This document shows, piece after piece, positions 7,740-8,144 of a stretch of DNA of 8,144 nucleotides. The DNA is taken from assembly GCA_017622155.1 (NCBI GenBank), contig JAGARS010000080.1, positions 1-8,144 on the forward strand, written 5' to 3'. Within the stretch, counting starts at the first letter, position 1; each line of letters begins with the position of its first letter. The notes under the pieces are model-generated. The model did no database searches. It was not told the origin of the DNA and saw nothing but the letters and a program-made list of their open reading frames with translations. The translations under genes were made by a program, and so were the position numbers. The DNA comes from Peptococcaceae bacterium (GTDB lineage: Bacteria > Bacillota > Peptococcia > Peptococcales > Peptococcaceae).

Positions 7740-7771
7740 AAGAAACATGATAGTTCCTTTACTATAATTTC

Positions 7772-7778
7772 AAGGAGG
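7772..7778 (+). promoter_or_regulatory. Strong Shine-Dalgarno of hcp
   Basis: AAGGAGG, 8 nt before the ATG at 7787, is nearly a full match to the 16S rRNA tail and fixes the start of the partial hcp gene. Confidence 0.88.
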
Positions 7779-7786
7779 CGTTTCTT

Positions 7787-8144
7787 ATGACACAAAATAT
7801 GTTTTGTTTTCAATGTGAGCAAACTGCGGGCGGCAAAGGGTGTACCGGATGTGCCGGAGTATGCGGCAAAAAGGCAGATACTGCACAGCTGCAGGATAAT
7901 TTGACAGGTGCGCTGATTACACTGGCAAGTTATGCACTGCATCAGCAAAAGCAGAATACGGTAATAGATAAACTGATTTTAGATGGTCTGTTCACCACAT
8001 TGACCAATGTAAACTTTCATGATGAAACCATTCAAAAGCTGAGACAGCGTGTTCATGCAGAAACACTGGCAATCGGCGGCAGTATTCAGGATTATGATAT
8101 GCAGCGTATCTGGAATGCAGACGAAGATATTCGCTCGTTAAAAT
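7787..8144 (+). CDS. hcp: Hybrid cluster protein (Hcp, hydroxylamine/NO reductase), N-terminal fragment running off the right edge
   Basis: The frame is open from the ATG at 7787 to the window end: 119 residues of a protein usually near 550 aa. It begins M-T-Q-N-M-F-C-F-Q-C-E-Q-T-A, the hallmark of Hcp. Cysteines at 7, 10, 19 and 26 fit the N-terminal ligands of the conventional iron-sulfur cluster (C-x2-C-x8-C-x6-C). An additional Cys22 lies inside the last spacer. The following V-C-G-K, L-Q-D-x-L-T-G-A-L and G-L-F-x-T-x-T-N-V-N-F segments are also family-typical. The hybrid Fe-S-O cluster ligands lie downstream of the window. Hcp reduces nitric oxide (and hydroxylamine in vitro) in the cytoplasm of anaerobes and facultative anaerobes under nitrosative stress. 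It stands behind a strong terminator with its own promoter and putative operator, so it is an independent unit; whether an hcr-type reductase partner follows is not visible. Confidence 0.95.
   Translation, partial: MTQNMFCFQCEQTAGGKGCTGCAGVCGKKADTAQLQDNLTGALITLASYALHQQKQNTVIDKLILDGLFTTLTNVNFHDETIQKLRQRVHAETLAIGGSIQDYDMQRIWNADEDIRSLK

Noticed and set aside
7763..7768. Second perfect TATAAT upstream of hcp
   Set aside because: A start from it would fall inside the Shine-Dalgarno, leaving no ribosome binding site, and no -35 is present at the proper spacing.
7667..7948. Antisense open frame across the hcp promoter and N-terminus
   Set aside because: It has no family resemblance and overlaps the operator, promoter and start of hcp, which are well supported.

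Overview
The window is a stretch of chromosome from an AT-leaning, low-GC Gram-positive-type bacterium (Firmicutes/Bacillota), probably an anaerobe. The order glmU - prs - pth - mfd - peptidyl-prolyl isomerase is a classic Firmicutes housekeeping arrangement. The N-terminus of a hybrid cluster protein (Hcp) at the right edge suggests anaerobic or microaerobic life. The phylum is a reasonable inference. A finer placement (Clostridia or Negativicutes) would be a guess from sequence reading alone.

Layout, all genes on the + strand. 1-275 is the 3' end of glmU. A sigma-A-like promoter (328-356) and a strong ribosome binding site lead into prs (392-1342), which ends at a hairpin terminator (1369-1397). 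A 257-nt gap (1343-1599) has no gene but carries a long, nearly perfect two-part hairpin (1509-1560) just upstream of pth (1600-2163). mfd (2202-5762) follows pth after 38 nt, so the two probably share a transcript. A promoter overlaps the mfd stop codon (5752-5780) and drives a PrsA/PpiC-type foldase lipoprotein (5836-6753). A Sel1-like repeat protein (6805-7563) follows 51 nt later, and the unit closes at a strong intrinsic terminator (7587-7643). The next unit starts with a perfect 18-bp palindrome (7697-7714), a consensus -10 without a -35 (7734-7739), a strong Shine-Dalgarno, and hcp (7787 to beyond the edge).

Functionally, glmU (UDP-GlcNAc for the envelope) and prs (PRPP for nucleotides, His and Trp) are central metabolism. 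pth recycles peptidyl-tRNA. mfd rescues stalled RNA polymerase and recruits excision repair. The parvulin lipoprotein folds exported proteins. The Sel1 protein is probably a cytoplasmic scaffold of unknown partner. Hcp deals with nitrosative stress.

Most of the window is ordinary housekeeping and I see no clear novel multi-gene system. The signals most worth a second look are regulatory: the hcp operator, placed as expected for a class II Crp/Fnr-family activator site, and the structured element in front of pth, flanked by 9-bp direct repeats.
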